The notes beneath the pieces were generated by a model that worked only from the letters and a program-made list of their open reading frames with translations, was not told the DNA's origin and made no database searches. The position numbers and the translations under genes are program-made. DNA of 64,000 nt from Dasypus novemcinctus. Taxonomy: Eukaryota; Chordata; Mammalia; Cingulata; Dasypodidae. How positions within the stretch are numbered: position 1 is the stretch's first letter; the number at the start of each line of letters is the position of its first letter. Below, one piece after another: positions 1 to 14,515 of the stretch. The stretch covers positions 1,867,501 to 1,931,500 of the forward strand of contig NC_080698.1 of assembly GCF_030445035.2 (NCBI RefSeq). The letters run 5' to 3'.

Positions 1-607
1 AAACTCTAACATCAAAACTCCAACATTAAAAGCTCTCACCTCTGTGCTTTGCCATGCCTTTTATCATCCTAATGAAGAGGCCCAATCAAAGCCCTAATCG
101 TAACTTTTTAAAAAAGATTTATTTATTTATCTCCCCTTCCCCTCCATTGTCTGCTCTCTGTGTCCATTTGCTGTGTGTTCTTTTATGGCCGCATGCATTC
201 TTATCATGCAGCACCAGGAAACTTTGTCGCTTCTTTTGTTTTGTCATCTTGCTGCATCACTCTCCATATGTGTGGCACCACTCCCGGGTAGGCTGCACTT
301 TTTTCACGCAGGGTGGCTCTCCTTGTGGGGTACACTCCTTGCACATGGGGCACCCCTACAAGGGGGACATCCCTGCCTGGCACGGAACTCCTTGTGCACA
401 GCAGCACTGCCCTTGGGTCAGCTCACCACATGGGTCAGAAGGCCCTGGGTACCGAACCCTGGACCTGCCATGTGGTAGGTGGATGCTCTATCAGATGAGT
501 CACAACCACTTCCCCCTAACCATAACTTAATTGTGCTCAGGTACAGACCAGATTACAAACAATCTAATATCTATTTTTGGAATTCATAACCATATCAAAC
601 TGCTACA
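1..607 (-). mobile_element. LTR of an ERVL/MaLR-like element (cut by window edge)
   Basis: Same sequence family as the LTRs at 2147-2662, 4148-4758, 28363-29039 and 42566-43066. The right end reads ATATCAAACTGCTACA, the reverse complement of the LTR start TGTAGCAGTTTGATAT. The copy is split by a SINE at about 108-515 and its left part lies outside the window. It lies in the same orientation as the LTR at 2147-2662, so the two probably bound one element, this one being its 3' LTR. Confidence 0.7.
108..515 (-). repeat. tRNA-derived DAS-type SINE
   Basis: The A/T-rich tail (AAGATTTATTTATTTAT) is at the left and the tRNA-like head at the right, with a B-box-like GTACCGAACCC seen on the + strand. 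The copy is therefore on the - strand. It is inserted in the LTR at 1-607. Confidence 0.8.
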
Positions 608-618
608 CTCCACCCTCT
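608..618 (-). other. Polypurine tract of LTR element
   Basis: On the - strand the sequence AGAGGGTGGAG stands immediately before the LTR start TGTAGCAG, the expected position of the plus-strand primer. Confidence 0.55.
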
Positions 619-1492
619 GAATTCCAAAAAGACATTACAATATTCAAAAAAACCTTAAATCAAGAACAACTTAAAGAGATACAGTTTGTCTTGGAGCAAA
701 GTCCTGTCTGCTATAGACCTTTGAAATTTACAGAACAATTTATCTGTTTCCAGTACACCAATGGAAAGACAAAGGATAAACATTTTCATTACAATAAGGA
801 GAAATTTGGAGGGGAACATGAGTCCCAGGTCCTCTACAGTTCAGTAAACCTGCAGGGCATCCTCCATTGATTTCAGTCTGAGAGTCATTGTTAAGAGGAT
901 GGTTTCTTCTTCTTGGTGCCTCATGGGAACCCACCCTTTCCACAGGCTTACCCAAAGGCCATTTTCTTGGTTCCAGCCTCATCAAGCATCTGGGTGTTGA
1001 CCAAGCTCCAGACCTCTCCCTCCAAGAGTGTTGGGGTGATTGTCACACCTTATCCAATCTTTGGGCTAGAGTCTTAACCCCCCTCGTACAGTGACGTGAA
1101 GACAACATTCCCCCTAACCTTTGGCCTACAGGCTCAACCTCTCAGAGCAACGAATTGACCACCTGGCCTTCCCTAATCTTTGAGGGACAAGTCCACCCCT
1201 CTCAGACATATGGGGTGCTGACCTTAACCGCCCTAATCCTTGGGGAATGTGCTCCACCCTCTCTGTACCCTGGGGCAGCAAAACTCTCCTGGAACATCAG
1301 GCAGGAACATCCACCCTCTTCAACTGCTGGGGCAAACGCACCCTCTGTGTACACATGGGTGGGGTTCCTCTCTTGGCCCAAGGTGATGTCCTAATTCCAG
1401 ATCTCAGTTTCCGTGGTTTTCCTCTTACAGCTGTTTCTCCTTCAATCTCTCCTTTCCATGTCCTTTTCAGTCCAGGCTGACAGTGGTTTTGT

Positions 1493-2101
1493 TCATATAG
1501 CTCTCTCAAAAACCTTGTTGGTGCAGCATGCAAGAAAAGGGGTCCAAGTGTCCAAGTCATCAGACAGTAAGACTTCCCCAAAGTCTTTCCAAAATAACTG
1601 CATCTTTGATCCTGATTTATAAGTTCCAAGTTTAGTTAAGTCCTCCAGGGGGGCACTTTCATCTGGGAGCTTGATTTCCAGAGGCTTGGAATTTCCAGAA
1701 TCAGTTTCTGTTTTCTTTGTGCCCAACAGTTCAGTCCTCGGAATATCTCTCTCATCTAGTATTTTGCTATAAGCTGAAAGCAGAAGCCAAGCCACATTCT
1801 CCAGGTTTACTTTGGAAATTTCTTCTGCTAAATGCCCAGACTCACCATTTTCAAATTCTGCCTTCCATCAAACACCTGGAATTAATCTTGCTAAGTTTTC
1901 TGCAACTTGAAAACATGGATAGCCTTTCCTCCAGTTTCCAATAATAGTTTCATCATTTACTTCTAAGGCATCATAAAAAGTCTCTTTAGCATCCATATTG
2001 CTATCAAGAGTCTCTTCAAAGCAATCTAGGCCTTTTCCATCAAACATCTCAGAATTCCTCCAGAAAATACCCCTTACCCTTTTATAAAACTGTTCTAGCA
2101 T
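1493..2101 (-). pseudogene. Broken gag-like frames of the LTR element
   Basis: Two open pieces on the - strand (2101 down to 1868, 77 codons; 1795 down to 1493, 100 codons) lie just downstream of the priming site. Their acidic, tryptophan-containing composition and position suggest a gag remnant of the ERVL/MaLR type. The two pieces are in different reading frames, so the gene is dead. No protease, reverse transcriptase or envelope motif is visible. Confidence 0.45.
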
Positions 2102-2120
2102 TTTGGTAATTGCAAAAGCA

Positions 2121-2141
2121 CTTCCCCACTCCTCAATACCA
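2121..2141 (-). other. tRNA-Leu-like primer binding site
   Basis: On the - strand this reads TGGTATTGAGGAGTGGGG, starting a few bases after the LTR end. It resembles the 3' end of tRNA-Leu, the usual primer of class III (ERVL) elements. There are mismatches, as expected for an old copy. Confidence 0.5.
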
Positions 2142-2146
2142 AATTC

Positions 2147-2662
2147 TATATTAGTCAGCCAAAGGGGTTCTGATACAAAATACTAGAACTTGGTTGGTTT
2201 TTATAAAGGGTATTTATTTGGGGTTGGAGCTTACAGAAACCAGGCCATAAGGCATAAGTTACTTCCCTCACCAAAGTCTATTTTCATGTGTTGGAGCAAG
2301 ATGGCTGCCGAAGTCTGTGAGGGGTCAGGCTTCCGGGGTTCCTCTGGGCTCAGCTCCTCTGTTTCCTCCACAACGTCAGCTGTAGACTATCAGGCGAACA
2401 ACTCTGTCTCTCTCCCCGGGATCCAGCTTAAGGCTTCAGCATCAAACTCCAACATCAAAATTCCAACATTAAAAGCCCTCAACTCTGTCCTTTGCTGTGC
2501 CTTTTATCTGTGAGTTCCCACCAAGGGGTGGGGACTCAACACCCTAATGATGTGGCCCAGTCAAAGCCCTAATCATAACTCAATCATGCCCAGGTACAAA
2601 CCAGATTACAAACATAATCTAATATCTATTTTTGGAATTCATAACCATATCAAACTGCTACA
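2147..2662 (-). mobile_element. LTR (5' LTR of the same element)
   Basis: Full-length family member running on the + strand from TATATTAGTCAGCC (TG terminus mutated) to CTGCTACA. Its right flank is L1 sequence, so the element entered an L1. No clear target duplication is seen between its own two flanks, as expected if it is one end of a two-LTR element. Confidence 0.65.
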
Positions 2663-3728
2663 TTACCCAATACATTTTATGAAGTCAACATTACCCTAAT
2701 ACCAAAGCCAGATAAAGATACTATAAGAAAATTATAGACCAATTTCTCTAATAAACATAGAGGCAAAATTTCTCAACAAAATACTTGCAAATAGAATCCA
2801 ACAGCATAATAAAAGAGTTATACACCACGACCAAGTGGGATTTATTCCTGATATGCAAGGGTAGGTCAATGCAAGAAAGTCAATTAACATAATATACCAC
2901 ATTAACAAACTGAAGGTTAAAACGACATGACCATCTCAATCGATGCAGGAAAGGCATCTGACAAAATCCAGCAACACTTCAAAAGACAGAAATGGAAGAA
3001 AAGTTCCTCCATATGATAAAGGGCCTGTATGGAAATCCCACACTAACATCATGCTCAAAGGGGGAATCGCTGAGAGCTTCCCTCTAAGATCAGGAACAGG
3101 ACAAGGATGCCCACGGCCACCACTCTTATTCAACATTGTGCTAGAATAAAGAAGGCATCCAGATAGGGAAAGAGGAAGTAAAACTCTCACTATTTGCAGA
3201 CAACATGATTCAATATTTAGAAAATTCTGAAATGTCTAGACAAATCTACCTGAGCTAAGAAGCTCAGCAAAGTGGCAGGATACAAGATCAACATGAAGAA
3301 ATCAGGAATGTTTCTGTACACTAGTACTGAACAATCTGAGGGAAAAATCCATTTACGATAGCAACAAAAAACCTCAAATACCTAGGACTCAATTTAACCA
3401 AAGATGTACAGGCTCTATATTAAAAAAACTACAAAACACTGCTAAAAGAAATCAAAGAAGGCCAAATGGAAAGACATTCTGTATTCATGGATTGGAAGAC
3501 TAAATATTGTGACGATGTTAATCCTACCCAAACTGATTTATAGATTCAATGCAATATTCCAACAGCTTACTTTACTGAAATAGAGAAGCCAATTACCAAA
3601 TTTATTTGGAAGGCAGCATGCCCAAATAGCCAAAAGCATTCTAAAAAAGAAGAGCAATGTGGGAGGACTTTCACTGCCTGAACTTGAAACATGTTACAAA
3701 CCTACAGTGGTCAAAACAGCATGGTATT

Positions 3729-3841
3729 GGGAGTGAGTGTAGCTCAGTGGTTGAGTGCCTGCTTCCCATGTATGAGGTCCCAGGTTCAATCCCCTCTACC
3801 TCCTAAAAAAACAAAAACCAAACCAAACAACAACAACAACA
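3729..3841 (+). repeat. Short tRNA-headed SINE
   Basis: Contains A-box-like GTAGCTCAGTGGTTGAGTG and B-box-like GGTTCAATCCC, followed by an A/CAA-rich tail, all inside the L1. It lacks the long body of the other copies. Confidence 0.7.
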
Positions 3842-4147
3842 AAAACCAGCATAGTATTGGCATAAAGATAAACACATTAGTCAGTGGAATAAAATTGAGA
3901 GTCCAGAAATAAACCCTCATCTCTCCAGCCATCTGGTTTTTGACAGATGTACTGGGACAAAACAGTCTCTTCAACAAATGGTGCTGGGAGAACTGGATAT
4001 CAATAACCAAAAGAATGAAAGAGGACCCTATCTCACACCTTAGACAAAAATCAACTGAAAATGGATCAAAGACCTAAATATAAAAGCCAGGACCACAAAA
4101 CTCCTATAATAGAATGTAGTGAAACATCTTCAAGATCTTTTGATAGG

Positions 4148-4758
4148 TGTAGCAGTTTGATATTGTTCATGAATTCCAAAAATAGATATTGAACTGTTTG
4201 TAAACTGGTCTGTTCCTCTGGGCATATTAGGTTATACTGGATTCAGAGGTTTCACTTTTAGTTAAGTAATGATTAAGGCTTTGCTCTACCACGTCAGTAG
4301 GATGTTGAGTTCCTGCCCCCTGGGTGGGCGGGGGCTCAAGGAGAAAAGGCACAGCAGAGAAGGGAGTTTAGAGTTTTGATGCTGAAACCATGGGAAGTAA
4401 ACACACAGAAGAAGAACACAGAGGAATAGACACAGCAGAGGCCCCAGGAAGAGAGACAGCCTGAGAGTCTACAGCTGACCTTGTGGAGAGAACAGAGCAG
4501 CTGAGCCCAGAGAGAAACAAGTCCTTGAAGAGATGTGACTTATGCCAGCTTACAGCTGATATTGGAAGAAACTGGGACCATGGGGCCTTAAGAGGAAGAG
4601 GGAGGCAGCCATCTTGCCCTAACACATGACAACAGACTTTAGTGAGGGAAGTAACTTACACTTTTTGACTTTGTGACTGTAAGTTTCTACCTCAAACACT
4701 CTCTATAAAAGCCAACAGATTTCTGGTTCTTTGCATCAGCAGCCCTTTGGCTAATACA
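4148..4758 (+). mobile_element. Solo LTR, ERVL/MaLR-like
   Basis: Starts TGTAGCAGTTTG and ends CTAATACA, flanked by near-identical 5-bp target copies (ATAGG at 4143-4147, GTAGG at 4759-4763). The L1 text continues across the insertion. A TATA-like CTATAAAAG lies near 4705. Confidence 0.75.
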
Positions 4759-5067
4759 GTAGGTGGTGGTTTGTTGGACCTCACACCCAAAGCACAAGCA
4801 ACCGAAGAAAAAATGGATAAATGGGACCTCCTCAAAATTAAACATTTTTGCACCTCAAAAGGACTTTGTCAAAATGGTGAAAAGGGAGCCAACTCAATGG
4901 AAGAAAATATTTGGAAATCACATGTCCAATAAGGGTTTAATATCCAAGATATATAGAGATGCCACAACTCAACAATAAGAAGGCAAATGACTTGAGTTAA
5001 AAGTGGGCAAAATACTTGCATTAAACATTTGTCCAATGAAGAAATAAAAATGGCGCAAAAACACATG

Positions 5068-5512
5068 AAGGGAAGCGGATGTGGCTCAAGCAATTGGGCT
5101 CCCATCTACCATATGGGAGGTCCAGGGTTCGATGCCCAGGGCCTCCTGGTGAAGGCACGCTGGCCTGTGTGGTGAGCTGACCCATGCAGAGTGCTGGCCT
5201 GCGCAGAGTACCGCCTCGCACAGGAGTGCTGCTCCGCACAGGAGTGCTGGCCCGTGCAGAGAGCTGGTGCAGCAAGACGATGAAACAAAAAAAGACACAG
5301 AGGAGAGAGAATAAGAGACACAGCACGTCAAGGAGCTGAGGTGGCACAAGAGAATGATTGCCTCTCTCCCACTCCGGAATGTCCCAGGATCAGTTCCCGG
5401 AGCCGCCTAATGAGAATATAAGCAGACACAGAAGAACACACAGTGAATGGACGCAGAGAGGAGACAATGGAGGGAGGGGGAATCATCAATCAATCAATCA
5501 ATCTTAAAAAAA
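5068..5512 (+). repeat. DAS-type SINE, two-part body
   Basis: tRNA-like head with GTGGCTCAAGCAATTGGG (A box region) and GGTTCGATGCC (B box), a CA/GA-rich body, then a second tRNA-like segment from about 5335 (GAGGTGGCACAAGAGAATGA, later GGATCAGTTCCCGG), ending in (ATCA)n. It is inserted in the L1. Confidence 0.8.
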
Positions 5513-5724
5513 ACATTAAAAAATGTTCAGCATCACTAGTGATTAGTGAAATGAAAAGCGAAGCTACAGTGAGATATAATTTCACACCCCATTAGAATGG
5601 CCACTATTAAAAAGTCAGAAAACTGCAAGTGTTGGAGAGGAGGTGGAGAGAGAGGGATGTAGAATGGTACAGCAACTGTGGAGGACTGTTCGGCAGTTCC
5701 TAAGGAAGTTGAACATAGATTTGC

Positions 5725-6160
5725 CTATTTCCTGCTATCTGCCGCTACACGCCCTGGCCCCCATCTCCTATCTGCCCCTCAGTCACTCCATTCCAGGCTC
5801 ACTGCTCTCGTTGGTTTTCCCCACGCATGCTGACCCCTCTGTCTGGGACACACCCACATGGCTTGTTCCCTCACCTCCTGAAGGTATCAGAGAAGCTTTC
5901 CCTCGCCCTCCCGTTCAAAACAGCAACCCCTCCACCCTACAGCATCCCCACCCCCACCGCCCAGCTTTCCCCACCCTCCCATCTGCTTTGTCTTGCTCAC
6001 ACTTACATATTTGTTTATTGTCTGTATCCACCCAGTAGAATGAAAGCTCCATGAGGGCAGAAACTTTTGCCTGTTTGGTCTGTTGTGTCCTCAGTGCCTG
6101 GAGTAGTTTCTGGAACATAGGCGGCTCTCAAAGTTGCTGAACAAACTAATACATGAGTAC
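5725..6160 (+). repeat. L2 LINE, 3' end
   Basis: Carries the familiar L2 3' text: TTGTTTATTGTCTGT, then AGAATGAAAGCTCCATGAGG and a final TCTGGAACATAGGCGGCTC. The GC-rich, proline-coding look of this stretch comes from the repeat, not from a gene. Confidence 0.75.
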
Positions 6161-7000
6161 TGCCAGGAGACCAGTCAGAGGGGAGTCTGCAGATGACAGC
6201 ATTTTGTTTAGTACACCAAAGTTCCGCTGAAGCAAGGAAGCCGGATCACTTGCGAAAACAGAAGCAGCTTCGGGGTTCTAGGAATGGCGCATGATTTTTA
6301 CAGACATGAAAAGGAAGTCAGCTTGACTCCTGCTGAGTGGACGAAGGCTTGTCCATCTTACAGGGGCGGGCGTAGGGCAGCTTTACTTTGTGTTGGGCCA
6401 AACATAATGAACTAAGAGCTTGGTTGGCTATCTGGATCGGCTGCCTTGATGAGAATTTCAAATTTCCAAAGGTATCAGGAGAAAACTCAGAAGGGAGTTT
6501 TCGTTTTTGTTTAGCTCTGACAGGGCCCAGGGCTTTCTCTCTATAATTTTAACAGCAGCACATCAGCACCTCTTCCCACCTGCAGGCCCTTCCGTCACTC
6601 ATCCCCCATGCTTGTTTACCAGTAGGATTGCTGGGCTGCATCACCCAGCTCTGTCCTCATTGTAGTGCCGTTCTTCTGGGGAAGAGGTGTTTCCATGGTG
6701 ACACAGGAGCTTTAACCCACTTAGCGGGCCCTCAGAAAGCTCTCTGCAGCAAGAGTCTATTTCCGGTGCCGCTAAGCTGCCAACACGTTGGGAACTTTCC
6801 ATTCCTATCCTGAGTATTGTGTCAGTGTAGCTAGTTAGGTAGCCAAGTCCACTTGCCTGGTTCTTTTCAGCAGCTGTATAAGCTAGTTTATTAAAATAGT
6901 TCCCTTCTGATGGACATTTAGTCTGTTCTAAGTCCTTGGCCATTCATTCATCCATAAATACTTATTGGTAGCACAAGCTGCGCATATGATTAATGCCATG
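6161..7000. other. Intergenic, nothing recognised
   Basis: No exon, RNA gene or clear repeat was recognised. The stretch around 6880-6960 has a weak resemblance to old LINE tails. Confidence 0.5.
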
Positions 7001-7460
7001 GTTTGGTGCTTGGGAATAGCTGAGATGGGAAATTTTATGGTATGTTACTGCAATCCTAAAAGAGAGGGAGAGACTACAGAGATGATGACGATTAAATGCA
7101 ATGCATGACCCTGGCCTGGAATGACAGTGGAGGACAAAAGGCCTAAAAGGACATTATTTGGAACAACTGAAAAACTGGACTATGGACTGTTTTACACCAA
7201 TGAAAACGTAGCTATACTTAAGGGGGTTACTTGAGTGTCCTTGTTCTCAGGAAATTTACCTGGAAATGCTGTTATAGGTACATTATGTATGCAACCTGCT
7301 CGCGATGCTTAGAAAACAGGTGAGGAGGGGGAGCAAATTGCTAATAGTTGGTAAATCTGGTATGTAGGCAAGGGTATGTTGGAGTTGTATGGACTGTTTT
7401 TGCATTACTTTGGAAAGTTTCTGTGAGTTTGAAATTATTTTAACATAAAATGTTAACAGA
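7000..7460 (+). repeat. Old L1 3' UTR
   Basis: Text such as AATGCATGACCCTGGCCTGG and the ending GAAATTATTTTAACATAAAA resembles L1 3' ends of the mammalian-wide L1M type. Confidence 0.5.
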
Positions 7461-9080
7461 GTTACTGAGGCCTGTTCTATTCCAGGCCGTTTCGGCACCG
7501 GGCACAGAGCAGTAGTGCCACCCTGGCTCCAGATCCCCAGCCTGCGGTGGACGCTGGGAGGGGCATCACACCGCATGGCTGTGCTGACCTCTGGCTCCCA
7601 GCCTCACAGTCCAGTGATGCGAAACAGGTAGAGCTGTCCTGAGGGTTAAAAATGACAGCTTCCCGCCAAGCTGAGGTGGACACGTCAGACCAAAGACAGG
7701 CTTGGATGAGTCCAGCTTGGCCAGTAACAGGCCCAGGCGGGGCCCTCGTCCTCTGTGGCCAGAGGAGAGACAGTGTTTTCTGAGCTCACTGTCCCCACTT
7801 ACCACCAGAGGAGGGGGGCCTTTTATGGGGTGAGTCCACAATCAGTGAGGGGGACACGCCTTCTAAGGAGTGCAGTGCGTCGCCAAAGGTGCGTGACCTG
7901 ACAAGAAGTATCAAGGCACTCGGGGATTCTCATGTCTTTTACAGGAAACAGATCCCAAAGGAACAGACGTTTTAATGCATTAGTGAAAAGGCTTACTGAT
8001 GTAGGTGAACAGGCAGTTTGGGGAAAACAGACACCATGGCAGGTTTCCGGAAAAACAAGTTTAGCACTCTAGTGCAAGATCTGCTGGTGAGTCGGGCTTG
8101 CAGTTTTAACTCTCAGCATGGCTGCTAGGGTTTGGAGTGAGGGGAAGAGCTGGGTCGGGGAGAAAATGCAAAGTCATATACCACAACAGCAAAAAACACG
8201 TTTTCTGTTTACTGGAAAAAAAAGCCAAGTGCTCAGGATCCCGGTTCAGTGACCGCCCTTGGCCTTGCAGGCCGTCCTCGGAAAGAGCCAGTCTGGCTGG
8301 TGTCCAGGGGACATGGCAGCCCTACCCAGCTGGGTTCTGCTCTGCAGTTATAGTGACACCTCCCACCAGAGGTGCACCTAGGCCCCCCGCACACACTCGC
8401 AAAGCCACGCCTACTCGCCACCCACCACCTCGGTCCTATCCCCCCAGACTCATGTCACAGACTGAACCCTCCTCTGCACTGCGCAGACACCCTGCCCCCT
8501 CCTCCACACACCCCCACCACACACACAGGCACTGCTACCCCTCAGCACCAGTGCTGCTCACACACGGACACAGCTTTCCAAACATTTACACCGCACCCCA
8601 AGGTGCAGCGGACACTCTTGCACTCTGCCTCAGTGACAGCAAGGACACCGCTGGGCAGTCCAGGAGAGCCATCCTATCAGTACAGCCTGTGCCTCAGGCT
8701 GGCGGAGATGGTGAGGGCCTCCAGACTCGAGGCCCAGTGAGAAGCTGTGGAAATCCACACAGCTCTGTGTTCAAGCCTCATGAGGGTTTTGGTGTGGTCT
8801 GTAGACCTTCTCTTGACCCAGATCCTGGACCGTGCTGGTTGAAGAGAAAATGCTGGGGAAGTGTACTGGAGTGAGTATGAACAGAGAGAAGAGCAGTCCT
8901 GGCACGGGGACGCCGTGTGCACTCAGGAAACAGGAGCGAGCTGGGCCTGTTCAGGAAGACCAGTGTGGCAGGAGGAAGGGGCAAAAGGGATGACGGCCGA
9001 AGGTGCGTGTGAAAATTGGAGTAAGAAGTCTAGATTTTATTCTAAATAGTGTGGAAAGCCACTGAAGGGAACGTCAACAG
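7461..9080. other. Intergenic, mostly unique; C/A-rich patch
   Basis: No gene with splice signals or known domains is visible. 8370-8560 is rich in CA and CCACAC, which keeps several frames open by composition. The reading frames here show no domain and no recognisable protein. Confidence 0.5.
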
Positions 9081-9185
9081 GGAAGTGATGTAATCTGGTT
9101 TACTTTTTTAGAAAGGTCTCTTTGGCTATCCGGCAGAGAATGGATTTAAAAAGGCAATGGATTCTTTGTAATCTATTAACTTTAA
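9081..9185 (+). repeat. Ancient mammalian interspersed repeat
   Basis: Contains GGAAAGCCACTGAAGGGA and GTGATGTAATCTGG, shared in diverged form with 13860-13960, 28180-29790 and 51430-51700. Family name not certain (L2-age). Confidence 0.4.
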
Positions 9186-9539
9186 TTTAAAAAATTAAAA
9201 AATAAAGTTTAAAAAAAAAAAAGGAAATGGAGGAAGCTGGGAAGACACTTATAATTTTAAGAACAGTCCAAGCAAGATATGCTCGCACAGACCAGGTAAG
9301 GCTTGAAATACATTTGGGAACTGTCAGCACCTTAATCAAATGAAAGAAAGGTAACATTATCATACTGACAAAGATACTGTATGATTTCTGACTTGATGTA
9401 GCAAGGACACAGAATTTCCACCAAAAAAAACCAACAACCCACAAAACCCAAAAAACGGCATAATTTGAATCTAACATGAGGAAAACCACAAATCCAAAAT
9501 GAGGGGCATTCTACAAAACAACTGTTGTCTTTAAAAATG

Positions 9540-9965
9540 TATTATGAAAAACAACAAAGACTTAAAACTGTTAACAGACATTGAAGGACTACAAACGTGC
9601 TAACTAAATGCAACATGTACTAGATGATGGAACAGGAAAAAAGTTATTTCATTTGCTCTAATATTAATTAGCGAGACAACTAACATTAGATAAGATCTGC
9701 AGATTAAATAGTACTGCATCAGTATTTCTGGTTTTGATAAATGTACCATAATTATGATGTAAGAGGGCGTCCTTATTTTTAGGAAATACACCTTAAAGTG
9801 TGTAGAGGAAAAAGAACTTCACGTCAGCAAGTTATTCTCAAATGATCCAGAAGAATGATGGCATCATAAGGCAAACTTAGGGAAATCTAGAAGAATTTAT
9901 AGAACTATGTGCACTTGTTTCGCAACTTTTCCGAAAGCCTGAATTGCTTTAAAATAAGGCATTAC
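9540..9965 (+). repeat. L1 3' UTR fragment
   Basis: Has the L1 3'-end phrase TCTGGTTTTGATAAATGTACC and near its end CGCAACTTTTCCGAAAGCC, which marks an L1M-type tail. Confidence 0.5.
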
Positions 9966-10139
9966 ACAAAAGGGCTGAGGTCACTTAGGGAGAGAATGTG
10001 AGAAGAGGAAAAAACTAGTACGAGCCGTGAGGAAAAACAGTATTTAGACAAAAATCGCGGGACACAAAAAAGGAAAGAATGTTAAAGTGGAATGGGATGC
10101 GGGCGGAGTACACCACGGAAACCATTAGCTTCGCGCTCT

Positions 10140-10400
10140 TCATCTTAAAATCCTAAGGAAAGACCCTGAGAGAGCCGCCCCGGCGACCGCGGAACCCAAC
10201 CTCCCTGCACCCGCCGGGGCAGACGCAGCCACGCCCCAGCAGCGCCGCCGTGTTTCCCCAGTGAGCATGCGCGCCTGGACGTGCTCGCGCCCCGGCCAAT
10301 GGCTGCAGACGTCGGCGTCTCCGCCGAGGGGGCGGGGCCTGGCTTCTACACATGCGCAGCGCCGGGCGGGCCTCTTTCCTTCTCGCCGGACGCCGCCGCC
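10140..10400 (+). promoter_or_regulatory. RPL14: RPL14 CpG-island promoter with 5' TOP start
   Basis: CpG-dense block just upstream of the start codon. Visible elements are two NRF1-type sites (GCATGCGCGC near 10265 and CATGCGCAG at 10351), a CCAAT box at 10296-10300 and a GC box GGGGGCGGGGCC ending near 10339. There is no TATA box. The pyrimidine run CCTCTTTCCTTCTC at about 10371-10384 is the likely transcription start and 5' TOP motif, which places translation of the mRNA under mTOR/LARP1-type control as for other ribosomal protein genes. The island continues to about 10830. Start site and factor binding are inference. Confidence 0.75.
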
Positions 10401-13292
<2,892 letters not shown>

Positions 13293-13309
13293 GAGGCTGT
13301 TATAAAAGT

Positions 13310-13315
13310 AATAAA
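13310..13315 (+). terminator. RPL14: RPL14 poly(A) signal
   Basis: AATAAA 18 bases after the stop codon, followed by a T-rich stretch; cleavage is expected about 15-25 bases further on. The very short 3' UTR is typical of ribosomal protein genes. Confidence 0.9.
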
Positions 13316-13335
13316 GGTTCTTTTTGACCTTCTGG

Positions 13336-14354
13336 CAGTGCTTACATCTGTGGATTGAAGCCTCTTGCAGGAGGCAGTGTGATAGAATTGTTAACTCCAT
13401 CCTTAAAAACAAAAACAGCACAGAATTCCTTGGTCCTTACTCTGCCTGGGCACAAATTCGAGGCCCTTACTGACATTTGTGAGTCTAGTAAATTTCCCTA
13501 TAAAGATACACTAGGAAAACATAAGTATGCAAAGTACATGGTTGGTTGCTTGCAGTTTCCAGTTCCCTTTCTGCCAAGATAAGATTCTGAACATGTTCAA
13601 GTTGAATTTAAATGAGAAAATAGCCTTATCAAAATTTAAGGTCTACAAAGTTGGAATTTAGAGATGTGCTTAAAGTGAAAGTATAGTTTTCTGACCAAAA
13701 GTTGACTTCCGACCTAAACTGGGATAAAAGAAAATCATTGCTTTACTTGGTGTTAATAGAGAATTAATATATTAAGTGGTAAGACACAGCTTTGAGGTGC
13801 CTGCCTATTGCCTAAAGGAGGCTTAGGAAGAAAATGAAGCCATTTGCAAGTGCAGAGGATCGGCTAGCGACCAGGAAACGGAGGCAGTTAGGGGTCAGAT
13901 CTGAGGGCAGTAGGAAGCCACTGAAGGTTTTCAATGGACTGAGTCTTCGGGGAGCGGTACTGGGAAGGGTGGTCTTTAGCTTGGTCATCACAGAGTCTGA
14001 ACTAGGCCAGTGACAATGGTGATGCCATCTACTAGGTTTGGAATTGGGCAGCCTGTGCAATTGAGGCTTGTTCCTGATTAAAAGCCTGTTTCGCCTCAGG
14101 CTTCCGGGTGGTGTTTGTAGGCCCGTGACTGGCTCATTGGGGGACACAGGGCGGGATTGTCCAGGAGGCCATTGGACTGCCCAGGAGGTGGGGAGCAGAG
14201 GTTGGGAAGGAGTGGGCGGGTTCCATCTCCAGAACCTCCTGAAAAAAAGGCTGGATAAAAACTTTTGAGCTTGGGAGTGATTTACAGGAAGATCAGTCTG
14301 GCAGCACAGAGCCATGCACTTAACCAGTTACCCTCAATGGCAGAGGGGAAAAAG
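13336..14354. other. Intergenic with an ancient repeat
   Basis: No gene seen. 13860-13960 contains GGAAGCCACTGAAGGTTTTC, the same ancient repeat as at 9081. Confidence 0.45.
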
Positions 14355-14515
14355 ACGGATTTTAGAGCCAGGTCTGGGCTAACAGACTCAGCTTGAGCTC
14401 ATTGTACTTCATCTGAGCTTCATGTAAAGTAATAAACTGATACCTACGTGCCTTGTACAAAATTGTAAGGTTCAAATACGTATATGAAAGTGAGGACAAC
14501 GTCTGTGTCCTTAAC
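14355..14515 (+). repeat. MIR SINE
   Basis: Diverged MIR-type order of elements: a degraded exon-like head (CATTGTACTTCATCTGAGC), a run of TAATAAACTGATACCTAC, then the tail towards AAAGTGAGGACAA. Confidence 0.45.

Larger units (their letters stand above)
608..2146 (-). mobile_element. Internal region of a short LTR retroelement
   Basis: This 1.54-kb stretch lies between two LTRs in the same orientation. Read on the - strand it starts with a tRNA-Leu-like primer binding site directly after the 5' LTR (2147-2662) and ends with a purine-rich tract directly before the 3' LTR (ends 607). It carries only broken gag-like reading frames and no visible pol, so it is far too short for an autonomous virus. 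The arrangement and the Leu-like priming site point to the ERVL/MaLR class. Family assignment is inference. Confidence 0.6.
2663..5713 (+). mobile_element. Dead L1, ORF2 and 3' part, interrupted
   Basis: Sense L1 ORF2-like sequence resumes after each insertion: reverse-transcriptase region at about 2690-3330, C-terminal region at about 3360-4140 and 4760-5060, last part at 5513-5713. Frameshifts and stops are frequent, and the reverse-transcriptase FADD motif reads FADN near 3200. It is interrupted by a SINE fragment (3729-3841), a solo LTR (4148-4758) and a SINE (5068-5512). Confidence 0.8.

Noticed and set aside
5643-6038. Proline/serine-rich small protein
   Set aside because: The frame overlaps the 3' end of an L2 element and has no support as a gene.
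8137-8874. 245-codon open frame
   Set aside because: It crosses a C/A-rich low-complexity patch, gives a Pro/His/Thr-rich product and has no recognisable domain.
1-10139. ENTPD3 exons, expected upstream of RPL14 in the human order
   Set aside because: No apyrase motif or spliceable exon of that family was seen; in human the gene ends well upstream, so it is probably outside the window.
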